DNA from: Myxococcales bacterium
Lineage (GTDB): Bacteria > Myxococcota_A > Polyangia > Palsa-1104 > JAEUJZ01
Assembly (NCBI GenBank): GCA_016794465.1
Contig: JAEUKA010000036.1
Coordinates: 434,001-498,000, forward strand
Length of the DNA: 64,000 bases
Reading direction: 5' to 3'
The notes below the pieces were generated by a model. That model saw only the letters and a list, made by a program, of their open reading frames with translations, was not told where the DNA came from and did no database searches. This document shows positions 9,601-17,408 of the stretch, piece by piece. A program made the position numbers and the translations under genes. Each line of letters begins with the position of its first letter. The stretch's first letter is position 1.

Positions 9601-10433
9601 TGATTGCAGATCCGGACTTTGGTCAGACCGGACAGAGTCAAGGGAATGCGGGAACAGAGACGTTCTATCAGCGTCTGTCCGGACTGAATCGACTGGCCGG
9701 AGCACAACAGGAGGCCAAGCGGATCGGCGGACTGCTGCATGTCGCTCCGATTGTCGGCAGTGCAGCGAAGGAGTCTGTCGTGCGGACTGCGCGGTCGCCC
9801 TGGCTCGTCCACATCGCTTCGCATGGACTGTTCCTAAAAGGACGGGACTTGCCACGCGCCGGGGGACGAGGCGGTGCGCTTCTTGGGAATCCGTTCTTGG
9901 AACGGAAGCTGGTGCCGCTGACCGAAGCAGGAACGGAGCCGCTAGGAATGGGCGGGGGCAGTGATTCCCTAAGCCGCTCTGCATTGGTACTTGCCGACGC
10001 AGCGAAAAGCGAAGGAGCCGCGTCAGCAGCGGAAGATGGACTCCTGACCGCAGAGGAAGCGCGAAGTCTGGATCTGCATGGAACGCAGCTCGTGGTGTTG
10101 TCTGCTTGCGACACCGGACAGGGCGAGCTATCTATCGGACAAGGCGTCTACGGACTGCGCCGATCATTTCTGGTCGCTGGTGCCGAGACGCTGGTGACCA
10201 GTCTGTGGCAAGTGAGCGACGCCGCGACAGGAAAGCTGATGACGCTGTACTACCAAAAGCTGCTGAAGGAAAAGAAGGGGCGGCTTGCAGCGATGCAAGA
10301 GGCGATGAAGCAGATGCGCACCCAGTACAAACATCCGTACTACTGGGCTCCGTTTCTGGTGATTGGGAGTGATGGTCTGCTGAGGCCGCCTGGCAGCACG
10401 CGGTCTTCGTCCAACTCTCCGGAGATCCCTTGA
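6669..10433 (+). CDS. Lipoprotein SPRY-TPR-CHAT protease
   Basis: This is the only complete CHAT gene here (1254 residues). A signal sequence ends in a lipobox-like CTAC (about residues 17-20), so the protein is probably anchored in the envelope. Residues ~95-220 resemble a SPRY/B30.2 domain (CSWEFDIE...IGVGAML....WGFYGY...DTMTLTFTVNGV). A Cys-containing segment follows, then about eight kinesin-light-chain-type TPRs of ~42 residues (GKYEAAE..YRQALA...LLG.EHP.VA.SLNNLA, about 300-690), a helical linker, and a CHAT domain (~830-1240). The catalytic pair is HIASHG near 1050 and LSACDTG near 1146. CHAT proteases are caspase relatives; TPRs and SPRY usually bind partner proteins, so a sensor-protease role is inferred. 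The start overlaps the preceding leader stop (ATGA) and follows GAGGGGAAGC. Confidence 0.9.
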   Translation: MKMQHRPCSRSGLHVALWVWALCTACGARQNPLPVLSPPALLSQKSAPMRSEPVDDGEMLRWDRANTQRSLTISDDGLTLSWKEPSKAMWLSAQTTGRLNGICSWEFDIESIAQRQIGVGAMLDPPNWGFYGYLGAGHNAWAYDAHDGAIVTETDDLHKGLPTLEERGTVAVSVDLVDTMTLTFTVNGVKTPAIPIPPGSTVIPAATLLKRGQVVTIRNVKACKNQISSTLKSDLDRCHEAETKEQCQAALPTCERALANLANRPANPGLDESNVRVLKDTVWCDETLSHYAQAEGHGRAALAHAQRNRGAESPEVAAILSILAGVLSHQGRSQEAETLYRQALAMRQKLLGSEHPDVAESLNDLGAVLRGQGKLDPAETLLRSALSIRKKLLGPEHERVAAALNNLSNLLEDQGKSAAAEILLREALAISQKRLGDEDPTVATILNNLANVLDSQGKYEAAEMLYRQALAIRQRRRGPEHREVAQSLMNLSGVLTKQGNYEAAEPLIRQGMMMMMKLLGAEHRDVALGLHNLAVVQYHQGKYEAAESLHRLALAIRQKVLGAEHPAVANNLRNLAATLDAQGKHEAAEKLIRQALAMQQKLLGIEHPEVAGSQNSLAVVLYKQGKYEAAAISGRQALAMQQKLLGTEHPEVAQSLTNLADVFIHRQDLPSALPLLRQAAQIEETQRRAISSETRMRSVLDQTLWLHGRLYGLLHEHPKDETLQHLVLTTALLRKGRAAEAGAAANRLLHQASADPQQKEQFEKWQQVRQQRETLLFGGLGKLSPSDYQQRLKELGQRADDMESQLAASLPELRKLQPPKFDDILPAVAARLPKDGALVEVLWVEPVNFKAKGTENRWLTPHYLALVMTADQHIEVKDLGEAAIVDNQVETLLTALRSPSSDPKDKAKALYDQILKPLLSPSMKHVYLSLDGALNLVPFDALHDGTDYLLGRRTFHYLTSGRDLLRTDAAEAKQPALLIADPDFGQTGQSQGNAGTETFYQRLSGLNRLAGAQQEAKRIGGLLHVAPIVGSAAKESVVRTARSPWLVHIASHGLFLKGRDLPRAGGRGGALLGNPFLERKLVPLTEAGTEPLGMGGGSDSLSRSALVLADAAKSEGAASAAEDGLLTAEEARSLDLHGTQLVVLSACDTGQGELSIGQGVYGLRRSFLVAGAETLVTSLWQVSDAATGKLMTLYYQKLLKEKKGRLAAMQEAMKQMRTQYKHPYYWAPFLVIGSDGLLRPPGSTRSSSNSPEIP

Positions 10434-10667
10434 TCCGCCTTGAACTCCCAGATGGAGGCCTGGAGTATGCGCTGCCGAACAAGCTGGGTCGCCCCGCGGA
10501 GTCGCCCATATAGCTCGTAGCGAATCGGGCGGCACATCCCATCCCGAGCCCACTAGACGCTGGAGGAGATGGCGACTATTTTGGGTGCCTGTCACGAAGG
10601 CGTCCAGACCTGTTAGTGCTCTGGAAGCTCGGGGTGTACGCCTCAATCGAAAAGGCAAGGACATGAA

Positions 10668-10701
10668 GAGCCGTATGAGCCGAGGGGTTCAAGTACGGTG
10701 C
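10668..10701 (+). ncRNA. Group II intron domain V remnant
   Basis: The 34 bases fit the fixed length and layout of group II intron domain V. The AGC catalytic triad lies at positions 2-4 within GAGCCGTAT, followed by a 5 bp distal helix (GAGCC/GGTTC) capped by GAGG, an AAG bulge region, and TACGGTGC closing the basal helix. One basal pair is lost (A opposite G where T is usual). No intron-encoded reverse transcriptase is nearby, and a normal domain VI and 3' splice end are not evident, so this is a dead 3'-end fragment. Pairing was checked by hand only. Confidence 0.6.
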
Positions 10702-10921
10702 TGTGAGAGCGTGCTTGCGGGAAATCGGGCTGCGGCTGGCGCAAGCGGGGACCTTCCCGAAGCGTGGTGGGCAGTGGTATCCGCAGACGGTGAAACTGAT
10801 GATGGTGAGTTAATCGTCGCTACGCAGTGCGACCACGCTGACCAGCCAGGCGACGAGCAGACCAGCCACGAGAAGGGCCAAGGTGAGCCATACTCCTCCC
10901 TGACTTCGTAGAATCGCGCTT

Positions 10922-10964
10922 CACAGATCGGCGACTGTCTGGCGTAGAATGTTAGGTGCCGTCG
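10922..10964 (+). repeat. Direct repeat, copy 1 (upstream of 11189 gene)
   Basis: The first 20 bases (CACAGATCGGCGACTGTCTG) are identical to 12385-12404, and similarity continues to a shared TGCCGTCG about 40 bases on. The two copies lie on either side of the gene at 11189-12379 in the same orientation. Confidence 0.65.
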
Positions 10965-11188
10965 GAGAGTTCGGCACGATCCAGGCGATAAATTATCGGA
11001 CCATGCAGCCGAAACCGCTTTTGAACTTCTTATCTACCGGCGGTCACGAAGATCAACACAACCATTGTGGAAGGGAATAGGCACACCCCGCACACCCCAC
11101 GACGGGCAACGACGCGACGCGATATGAGGAGTTGTGTCACGCTCGACTGCTTGGTACCATGTTTGATGGTCACAGTTGGGGGGGCACC

Positions 11189-12379
11189 ATGACCACATTG
11201 TGTAGAAAAGCTAACCTGCGCTCGCATGGAGTGTTGCCTGTGGGAAGCGCGCTGGCATTGACTTTTGCGGCGCAGGGAGTCACCTGGGCGGACGTAGCCC
11301 GACAGATGGAGGCATCGCCCCTGCAAGCACCGGCACCGAATCCCTGGTCTCGCGGCTTGACGACGGCTGCGCTGAATACCTATCTGGATCGTGCCGATGT
11401 AAAGGTGGTCATTGTTCCTAGGGTGGTCATTCTTCCTGCTTTGGATGATGCCGAGCGCCGCCTTGTTGAACTGGCAGCGAAAGCAATCGAGGACGCGCTG
11501 GATGAGAGCGACAAGACAGTGAGTGTGACGCTCGCTGCTACGGTCGATTATGTGGACCCGGAGATCGCACGGACGGTGCCGCCGGTCGATGCGGATACGG
11601 TCTTCGTAGTTCGAGCACACGCGGAAGATCCCGCGAGTGTTGTGGTACAGGTGTTCGATCGACAGGGAACAGAGCTCAGCGCGTTCCGCTGCAAGCTCGG
11701 CGTGCCGATTCCTGAGCACGTCGGCCCATTTCCACGCCGCCAAGCGCCTACTAGTAGTCCGCCGCCCAAGTACTCAATTCGAACCGACACCAGCGACGAA
11801 AGGCGATTTTCAGTTCAGCTCAACGTTCAATCAAAATCATCAGCCTTTGTGCTGGAAAGATCGACTCGCACGAAGGTCGAAATGCGCAACATTCAAATTG
11901 GACTTGTAGATTTTGACGTCCCGGCCCGAGAGAGGGAGTGGGAGCCGATTTGCAAGGGTCCGTGCGATGTGAAAGTACCGCGCGAGGGACTCTACCGCAT
12001 TACGGGCCGGGGCATCCGCGAATCGGCGGAATTCACGCTGGGGACTCTGCAGCATCAAGGTTCGATTTATGTAAGCACGGCATCGACGGCGCATCGACCG
12101 CTTGGGATCATTACGACAGTTTTGGGAGGGATCGCCTTCTTTGGCGGAGCAGGCACTTTAGGACTGGGCCTTCTGACGCAGAATGGCGAGCAACTGAGAG
12201 CAATGGGCGGAGGCATGATGGCGGGTGGTGCCGTCGTGGTGCTCGGGGGTCTTCTTTGGGCTCTTCTGCCGAAGACCCAAGTTTACTTAGATTCCTCCAG
12301 CGGCCGGCGGCTTACCCGCCGCAAGATTCACTCTCCCAATCTGCGCCTCTCAGAGGCGGGCTGGGTCTGGACGTTTTGA
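11189..12379 (+). CDS. Exported/membrane protein, hypothetical
   Basis: The ATG at 11189 follows GGGGGGCACC and opens a 396-residue frame; an upstream in-frame extension to 11132 lacks a ribosome-binding site. Residues 1-33 look like a signal peptide ending near TWA. The central region is soluble with mixed beta strands (residues ~60-260). The C-terminal third has two hydrophobic segments (LGIITTVLGGIAFFGGAGTL and AGGAVVVLGGLLWALL) and a short basic tail. This layout is common in uncharacterised myxobacterial envelope proteins. No catalytic motif is visible. The gene is bracketed by direct repeats at 10922 and 12385. Confidence 0.7.
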   Translation: MTTLCRKANLRSHGVLPVGSALALTFAAQGVTWADVARQMEASPLQAPAPNPWSRGLTTAALNTYLDRADVKVVIVPRVVILPALDDAERRLVELAAKAIEDALDESDKTVSVTLAATVDYVDPEIARTVPPVDADTVFVVRAHAEDPASVVVQVFDRQGTELSAFRCKLGVPIPEHVGPFPRRQAPTSSPPPKYSIRTDTSDERRFSVQLNVQSKSSAFVLERSTRTKVEMRNIQIGLVDFDVPAREREWEPICKGPCDVKVPREGLYRITGRGIRESAEFTLGTLQHQGSIYVSTASTAHRPLGIITTVLGGIAFFGGAGTLGLGLLTQNGEQLRAMGGGMMAGGAVVVLGGLLWALLPKTQVYLDSSSGRRLTRRKIHSPNLRLSEAGWVWTF

Positions 12380-12383
12380 ATTC

Positions 12384-12487
12384 GCACAGATCGGCGACTG
12401 TCTGACATAGAACATCCGCTGCCGTCGCTGAGTCCCGCAACAGCGTCGACAGAGGACATTCTGCACAGAACTCTCGCCGATCTGTGC
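12384..12487 (+). repeat. Direct repeat copy 2 within a long hairpin
   Basis: A perfect 14 bp inverted repeat (GCACAGATCGGCGA at 12384-12397, its complement at 12474-12487) encloses 76 bases that can partly pair further (AGAACATCC with GGACATTCT). The left arm begins the 43-base repeat also found at 10922-10964. It starts five bases after the stop of the 11189-12379 gene, so it could act in transcript termination or be an end of a small mobile unit. There is no T-run after the right arm. Confidence 0.6.
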
Positions 12488-12664
12488 GGCCAGGAACTTC
12501 TGGGTCCGCAAGGCAGCGGCGCTATCGCTCCATCTCTTCGACCCGAAGGTGAAGTGACCATCCGACCCAGTTCCGGTCATTCAGAGTGGGTTCTGTGCGC
12601 TGAGTGGTCGGGTGGAACGCGTGGGCACGATCAGCCTCATCAATAAAAACAGACACATCATCCT

Positions 12665-13723
12665 TTACTGACTACTGAGGTCCTTGAGCGTCTGTTCAAA
12701 CAGGTGTGCTTCCTTCGTGAGCCCCAGCGCATGACAGTCGGAACCGATGCGACGCAGCCAAGCCACGGGGTCGATTCCGGTTAGCCAGCAGATCTTCGCC
12801 AGGCACTCAGGGCACAGATCAAGAGGTGTGCGGTCTACTTCGTCAAGGCTGTTCACGCCATTCATGTTGCAGGCGTGTTCCGTGCAGTGCTCCAGACCGA
12901 ACATGTGACTGATCTCGTGCGAGGCGATCTTGGTGGTCCGCACAAGAGCCTGTCGGCGCACGACCTCTCCGAGCCGTGGATCGCCATAGCGCGCCAAGCT
13001 CCACACTCCTACGCGATGGAAGGTGGATGACTGTCCGAAGACAAAATTCCACTTCGGTTCGGGGAATAGATCCACCGCTGTTAGCGCAATGAAGACGGCA
13101 GCATCAGCGGGAAGCTTCGGTCGCAGCACTTGAAAGAGCACCGTTCCGGTGTGCATTTGCTGAATGCGATTTTGGCCCTGCCAACGGAACCCACTTGCTG
13201 GCACCACGCTTAACGGCAGACCAGCTCGCACCTGCACGGGCAAGTTGAAGTAGTGGCCAATGAACTCCGCTGTCCGGGTGACAATCTCTTGCTGCTGCTC
13301 GATGAATGGACCGAGGGGCTGGATGTAGATGGTGTGGCGTTCGGGAGTCGGTCGAATGGGATGGCTCTCAACATAGTCTTCAAAAAGTTGGCCCAGCTCG
13401 TCCTGTTCACTGAGCCAGTCCCCGGCCTGGGGCGGTGGCAGCGGCGCGCGAAGCGGCTTGAGCTGAGCGACCATTCGGTGGAGCTTTTCGAGCGTTTGCT
13501 TTGGCGGCTCTACGTAACGCTGCTCTGGCTGGGTTAGACCTTGATTGCTGCCGAGGTCTTGATGTGAATCGCTCGGCTCCACTTGCAGACCGATAGGATG
13601 GACTGGCCACCAATGGGACCACAGTGCGAGTGCGAGTACGAGACCAACACAGGATAGAAGGACGAAGGAACGTCGCCACAGAACCGAAAACTTTTGGCCC
13701 ATCAGACGGTGCGGTGATGTCAT
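12665..13723 (-). CDS. Membrane-anchored archaemetzincin (peptidase M54)
   Basis: The frame carries the archaemetzincin zinc signature around residue 268: HEISHMFGLEHC, then C.MN......DE, then LCPECLAKICW. The three His bind zinc, the Glu is the general base, and the CPxC pair binds a second zinc. Archaemetzincins are small metalloproteases of poorly known substrate. The ATG at 13723 is chosen because GGGAAGG precedes it; the frame stays open to 14017, but that region is antisense to the divergent gene. Residues ~15-40 form one hydrophobic helix (LLSCVGLVLALALW), followed by a proline-rich linker, so the protease is probably tethered in the envelope. Most archaemetzincins are soluble and shorter. 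Confidence 0.85.
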   Translation of the reverse strand: MTSPHRLMGQKFSVLWRRSFVLLSCVGLVLALALWSHWWPVHPIGLQVEPSDSHQDLGSNQGLTQPEQRYVEPPKQTLEKLHRMVAQLKPLRAPLPPPQAGDWLSEQDELGQLFEDYVESHPIRPTPERHTIYIQPLGPFIEQQQEIVTRTAEFIGHYFNLPVQVRAGLPLSVVPASGFRWQGQNRIQQMHTGTVLFQVLRPKLPADAAVFIALTAVDLFPEPKWNFVFGQSSTFHRVGVWSLARYGDPRLGEVVRRQALVRTTKIASHEISHMFGLEHCTEHACNMNGVNSLDEVDRTPLDLCPECLAKICWLTGIDPVAWLRRIGSDCHALGLTKEAHLFEQTLKDLSSQ

Positions 13724-13820
13724 CGGCGCCTTCCCCAGAGTCCCGAGAGTCCGCAGCTCGACGTTCAATTGTGGTGATCGCGCCAGCTCCAGTCCTGACA
13801 AGATCACGTATGATAGTACC

Positions 13821-14981
13821 ATGCAAGACCAGGATCGTTGTCGACTGCGTGGACATGCCACCGCACTGCTGGGGGCCATTTCCGTTGCGCTCGTCCCATG
13901 TGGCTGCGGAAACAGTACCGGCCAAAGTTCGCGCATAGACCCTAGCTCACCGATCGATGGCTCAGTCACAGTTGAAACGGTAAAAATCGTACCCGCTGCG
14001 CGACCGCAACCACTCATTGTTCCTTCGACTCAGGCTGATCCGACAACAACCAAGCCGCCCCCGTTCGTAGCCGTCTCGTCCAGCACAGTGGAGCGTGGAG
14101 CAGCACCTCCTATCACGGCCAAGACAACGAAACCGGAACGAAAGTCAAAGCCGAAGCCGAGAAGGAAGACAAATCCCCAGACCGGAACTTCCCACGATGA
14201 CCTTATCGAGGGGAGACCCTTTCTGGTTCAGGCCATCGCACGTACGGCGAGGATCGAACCGGGACTCGGTTGGACGGACGACATTGATCTGGGTGGGATA
14301 CTGCCCAATGATCAACAGCGTGCCGACCTGATTCATCATTTCACCCGCTGGGCGCTTGCTGAACATGCGTCGATCGCTGCGTTTGCCAGATTCAGCCTTC
14401 AATTGCTCGCGCTCGGAGCTCCTTCTTCTCTCGTCTCGCTTGCCACGAGTGCCATGGAGGACGAAACTCGTCATGCGCGGCTCGGCTTTGGATTGGTGTG
14501 TGCGCTCTCTGGGCAGCACATCCGGCCAGGAGTGCTAACAATCGACGGAGCCATCACTTCACAAACCACACTTGCGGACGTACTCCGGTTGACCGTGCGG
14601 GAGGGAATCCTTGGCGAAACGCTGGCAGCTCTGGAAGCTCGTCGCGCAGCAGATGTCGTGGAATCCCCTTGGCTCAAGGAGCAGCTTGTCCGTGTTGCCG
14701 ATGACGAGTCCAGACATGCTGCTCTCGCCTTCCGTTTCGCACAGTGGGCGCTCGATCAGGACCGGACGCTGATTCAGGTCGTCGAGTCGGAGGTAGAAGC
14801 ATGGCAGCCTCGCTGCGCCAGAGTGAGGGGAGGACTGGAGAGTTGGGGAGTTAGCGATTCCGAGGCACGCCAGAGCATGTACCAAGCCGGCCTGGAGATG
14901 GTGATCCGACCGCTCGTCCAACAGCTGTCCGTGGGTTCTGCCAGCGTCCTCATGCAAGCGGGTGTAAGCGGGGCTGTGTGA
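13821..14981 (+). CDS. Exported ferritin-like di-iron protein
   Basis: Residues 1-30 are a hydrophobic signal followed by PCGCGN, suggesting a lipoprotein with an unusual lipobox. Residues 35-110 are a Pro/Thr/Lys-rich linker. The C-terminal ~230 residues form a four-helix ferritin-like domain with repeated metal-ligand motifs: AEHASIAAF (~178), EDETRHA (~213), GETLAALEA (~265) and DDESRHAA (~294). Such domains bind a di-iron centre and serve as oxidases or iron-handling proteins; the role here is unknown. The gene is divergent from the archaemetzincin with 97 bp between starts, so the two may share a control region. No clear ribosome-binding site precedes the ATG. Confidence 0.75.
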   Translation: MQDQDRCRLRGHATALLGAISVALVPCGCGNSTGQSSRIDPSSPIDGSVTVETVKIVPAARPQPLIVPSTQADPTTTKPPPFVAVSSSTVERGAAPPITAKTTKPERKSKPKPRRKTNPQTGTSHDDLIEGRPFLVQAIARTARIEPGLGWTDDIDLGGILPNDQQRADLIHHFTRWALAEHASIAAFARFSLQLLALGAPSSLVSLATSAMEDETRHARLGFGLVCALSGQHIRPGVLTIDGAITSQTTLADVLRLTVREGILGETLAALEARRAADVVESPWLKEQLVRVADDESRHAALAFRFAQWALDQDRTLIQVVESEVEAWQPRCARVRGGLESWGVSDSEARQSMYQAGLEMVIRPLVQQLSVGSASVLMQAGVSGAV

Positions 14982-15276
14982 GCACCACCCAAACAGAGCT
15001 ACGGTCTCGGGCATCCTCCCCATGCGACCCAACGCATACCGTGTCGCAGGCGCTGGCGAGGCCCCTGGCCAAATCGAACGACTCCTTCTACAATGTGGTG
15101 CTGGCTCCCACCGGCTTCCTGTGTGTGAACGGAGGGACAAGCGGAGAGGACCATCATGCCTGGGTTATGTCGCCCGGGTTTCGCAGGGGCAGTTCAAGTG
15201 TTGAGGCACACCAAGAGAGGAACTCGGGCCTCTTTCCGAGACGGACAGTTTTCTTAACATCATGTTGGGAGTACGT

Positions 15277-16035
15277 ATGCAACGACCAATTTGGGTAAAG
15301 GCGATCCTCGTCGGAGTGAAGTCTCGCAACATGGCGATGGCCGGAGTCTGGTTCGCAGCGCTCTTGGCGCTGTTCGTACCGCTTCACTTCGCCGTGCTCA
15401 TGCTGGCACTTTCTCTGTGGGCCTGGCTTGCAACACGATGGGTCGACCGGCATCAGAGCTGGCCTGAGAGTTTGGGAGTCGGCCACAGGATAAGTAACGT
15501 CATCACGATCGGAATCATGACCACAGTCCTTACTGTAGCACTGATCAAGCCGTCCGTGATCCACGTCTACAGGATTCCCCAAGGGGGAATGTTCCCGACA
15601 TTCCGAGAGGGAGCTAGGTTCATCGCCAAGAAGAACCCGTACCATGCAGTCACGGACATTCAGCGCGGTGACATCATCGTTTTTCAGGTGGAGAAGCCCG
15701 AGGGTATCTATGACTTCGTGTGGCGTGTCGTGGGGTTGCCTGGCGACAAGATCGCGATTTTGGGGGAGGATGTGATGGTAAACGGACAGACACTGAAGCA
15801 TGAGTGGGTCCGCCAAGAAGGGAGTCTGGTGATCCTGTCCGAGGTGAATGGGGCTTCGACCTATCAGGTTGCCTACGACCGGTCAGCCCCCTTGGACCAG
15901 CGCAAGGATCTGATCGTCACCGTGCCACCGGAACACGTTTTCACGATGGGAGACAATCGCTTCAACGCCTACGACAGCCGCTTCACAGGCAGCATTCCCT
16001 TCAGCACAATCATTGGCAAGCGTCTATTTCAGTAG
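15277..16035 (+). CDS. Signal peptidase I-like protein lacking the catalytic dyad
   Basis: The protein (252 residues from the ATG at 15277, which follows GGGAG; an ATG at 15262 lacks a site) has three N-terminal hydrophobic segments and the signal peptidase I (S26) fold blocks: box B YRIPQGGMFPTFREG, box D DFVWRVVGLPGDKI, and box E MGDNRFNAYDSR. In active enzymes the residue before the box B Met is the nucleophile Ser and box D has Lys before Arg; here they are Gly and Trp. Box E is intact. The protein is therefore probably not a peptidase of the usual Ser/Lys type and may bind substrates or regulate the true enzyme. Confidence 0.85.
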   Translation: MQRPIWVKAILVGVKSRNMAMAGVWFAALLALFVPLHFAVLMLALSLWAWLATRWVDRHQSWPESLGVGHRISNVITIGIMTTVLTVALIKPSVIHVYRIPQGGMFPTFREGARFIAKKNPYHAVTDIQRGDIIVFQVEKPEGIYDFVWRVVGLPGDKIAILGEDVMVNGQTLKHEWVRQEGSLVILSEVNGASTYQVAYDRSAPLDQRKDLIVTVPPEHVFTMGDNRFNAYDSRFTGSIPFSTIIGKRLFQ

Positions 16036-16174
16036 CGCACCAACGTCGGCGCAAGGGCCACTTATTTCGTCGTTGAGTTTCAGGATCGACTCCCCTTTGC
16101 ATCCACACGAAGATCGGGCAGGTGTCGCACGCGCCGCGCTGCGGAAAACAATCATGTCGCCGAGCACCACTCCA

Positions 16175-16660
16175 CTACTCCATGTTCTGTGTTGTGCTCC
16201 CCACCGCTGCATCCATCTCCTGCTGCAGCCTTTGATTGCGCTGGGCAGCGCGCACTGCCTCGCTCGCGGGAAGGACATCACAGAGTCCACTCCCAGACCA
16301 GTCCGATGGGCTGTATCGTTGGTTCAGTCCACAGATCACATGAAAGATCTGCTTCTGGCCACATGCCTCCGTTCCAATGCTCGCGATTTCGCCTGTGTCC
16401 ACACTGAAGCTATCACCATCATTGGAGAGACGGACGGTTGCAGGTCGAGTCGTCAGGATCTGAGTCACGACAGTCGCAGGAGTGCAAGAGGCCAGGAACG
16501 ACGCCTGTCGCTTGGCCGCATTGAGATACTGATCTTCAAGGACCCGGAGTGCTCTCCGCTTGTCCATTGGTACAACGTCCACGGATGTGTAGTGAGTAGA
16601 GACGCAACCTATACATGTGCAGAGTACGAGACCCAGAACTCGATGATGAGCCATACGCAC
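16175..16660 (-). CDS. Lipoprotein, hypothetical (161 aa)
   Basis: The N-terminus MRMAHHRVLGLVLCTCIGC has a short hydrophobic core and a lipobox (CIGC) with the lipidated Cys at residue 19. The remaining ~140 residues contain four Cys and no recognised domain. It is convergent with the signal-peptidase-like gene, and a truncated AgmX-like gene lies 120 bp upstream on the same strand. Function unknown. Confidence 0.65.
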   Translation of the reverse strand: MRMAHHRVLGLVLCTCIGCVSTHYTSVDVVPMDKRRALRVLEDQYLNAAKRQASFLASCTPATVVTQILTTRPATVRLSNDGDSFSVDTGEIASIGTEACGQKQIFHVICGLNQRYSPSDWSGSGLCDVLPASEAVRAAQRNQRLQQEMDAAVGSTTQNME

Positions 16661-16780
16661 ACTCCCAGTTTGGCATAGAATGTTTGTTGACGCCTCTGCT
16701 CCGTGGTTGGGCTCGGAAGAGGACTGTGTCTGATCCGGCGTACGTCGCTGAATGGCTAAGCGGTTGGTTGATGTGCAGTA

Positions 16781-17362
16781 TCAGCGGATCAGGATAGGAA
16801 TGCCCCTGAATTTGACTGTCCCAGTAACATCCTCCGGCAGCCGTGGAAATCGAATGCTCCGGATGACTCTTGTCAGGCATTGGTCCGAAGGACCACCGGG
16901 GCCCGATGTGCTCACGACATCTCCGTTCTCATCGATCTCGATATTTACTTGTACGACCCCGGATGCGCCATCCTCCTTGCACGGTGAAAACTCGGTAGTT
17001 CTCAGTTTGGCCATCACCAGACGCTGAAACTCGGACATCGAAACTGTTTGCGTCTTGCTGAAAGTGGTTGCTCCCGGTGTTGTCGATGAAGCTTGGAGAC
17101 CGCCACTTGCTGAGCCTCGGCCCATGCCGCTTGAGACTGTCCCCGGATTCTTGCCCTCCAGGAGTCCAGTTGCCTCCGCGTTCAGTCCGCTCGCCCCATT
17201 TGCTTGAAGTGGCACAGTCTTGGCTGGCTCACTACCCGAATGGACTACGGAGGATGGGGACTGAGTCTCTGCCGGAGCCTTGCCGTCGTTCGATTGTTCT
17301 GCGAAGCGCTCTGGCTGCGCGCCTTGTGACGAAGCAAAGGACTTGTCTTGCCCCAGCCGAAA
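16781..17362 (-). pseudogene. AgmX/TonB-like C-terminal domain protein, 5' cut by IS
   Basis: The last ~90 residues (GVVQVNIEIDENGDVV...CLTRVIRSIRFPRLPEDVTGTVKFRGIPILI) follow the AgmX/PglI C-terminal pattern, a TonB-C-like fold seen in myxobacterial motility and envelope proteins. The reading frame remains open upstream of the GTG at 17215 through a low-complexity Ser/Gln/Pro region and runs into the end of the IS3-type element at 17363, where the family sequence ends. The natural N-terminus, expected to hold a membrane anchor, is gone. The remaining part probably has no promoter of its own. Confidence 0.6.
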
Positions 17363-17408
17363 TCTGACAGGGCTTTGTCCGTGTTAAGGACACGGTCAGG
17401 AGTCCCTC

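Larger units (their letters stand above)
10434..11188. other. Non-coding stretch with intron debris and a repeat
   Basis: No gene with clear family membership is seen in this 755-base stretch. It contains a group II intron domain V-like element (10668-10701), a copy of a repeat that recurs after the next gene (10922-10964), and a possible tiny hydrophobic peptide frame on the minus strand (10881-10810). Open frames crossing 10585-10911 overlap the intron debris and are not credible genes. Confidence 0.5.

Noticed and set aside
10585-10911. 108-codon gene
   Set aside because: Crosses the group II intron domain V remnant, with no domain or good ribosome-binding site.
12384-12487. Integron attC site
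   Set aside because: The hairpin is cassette-like, but the GTTRRRY/RYYYAAC core sites are absent from this copy and no integrase is seen.
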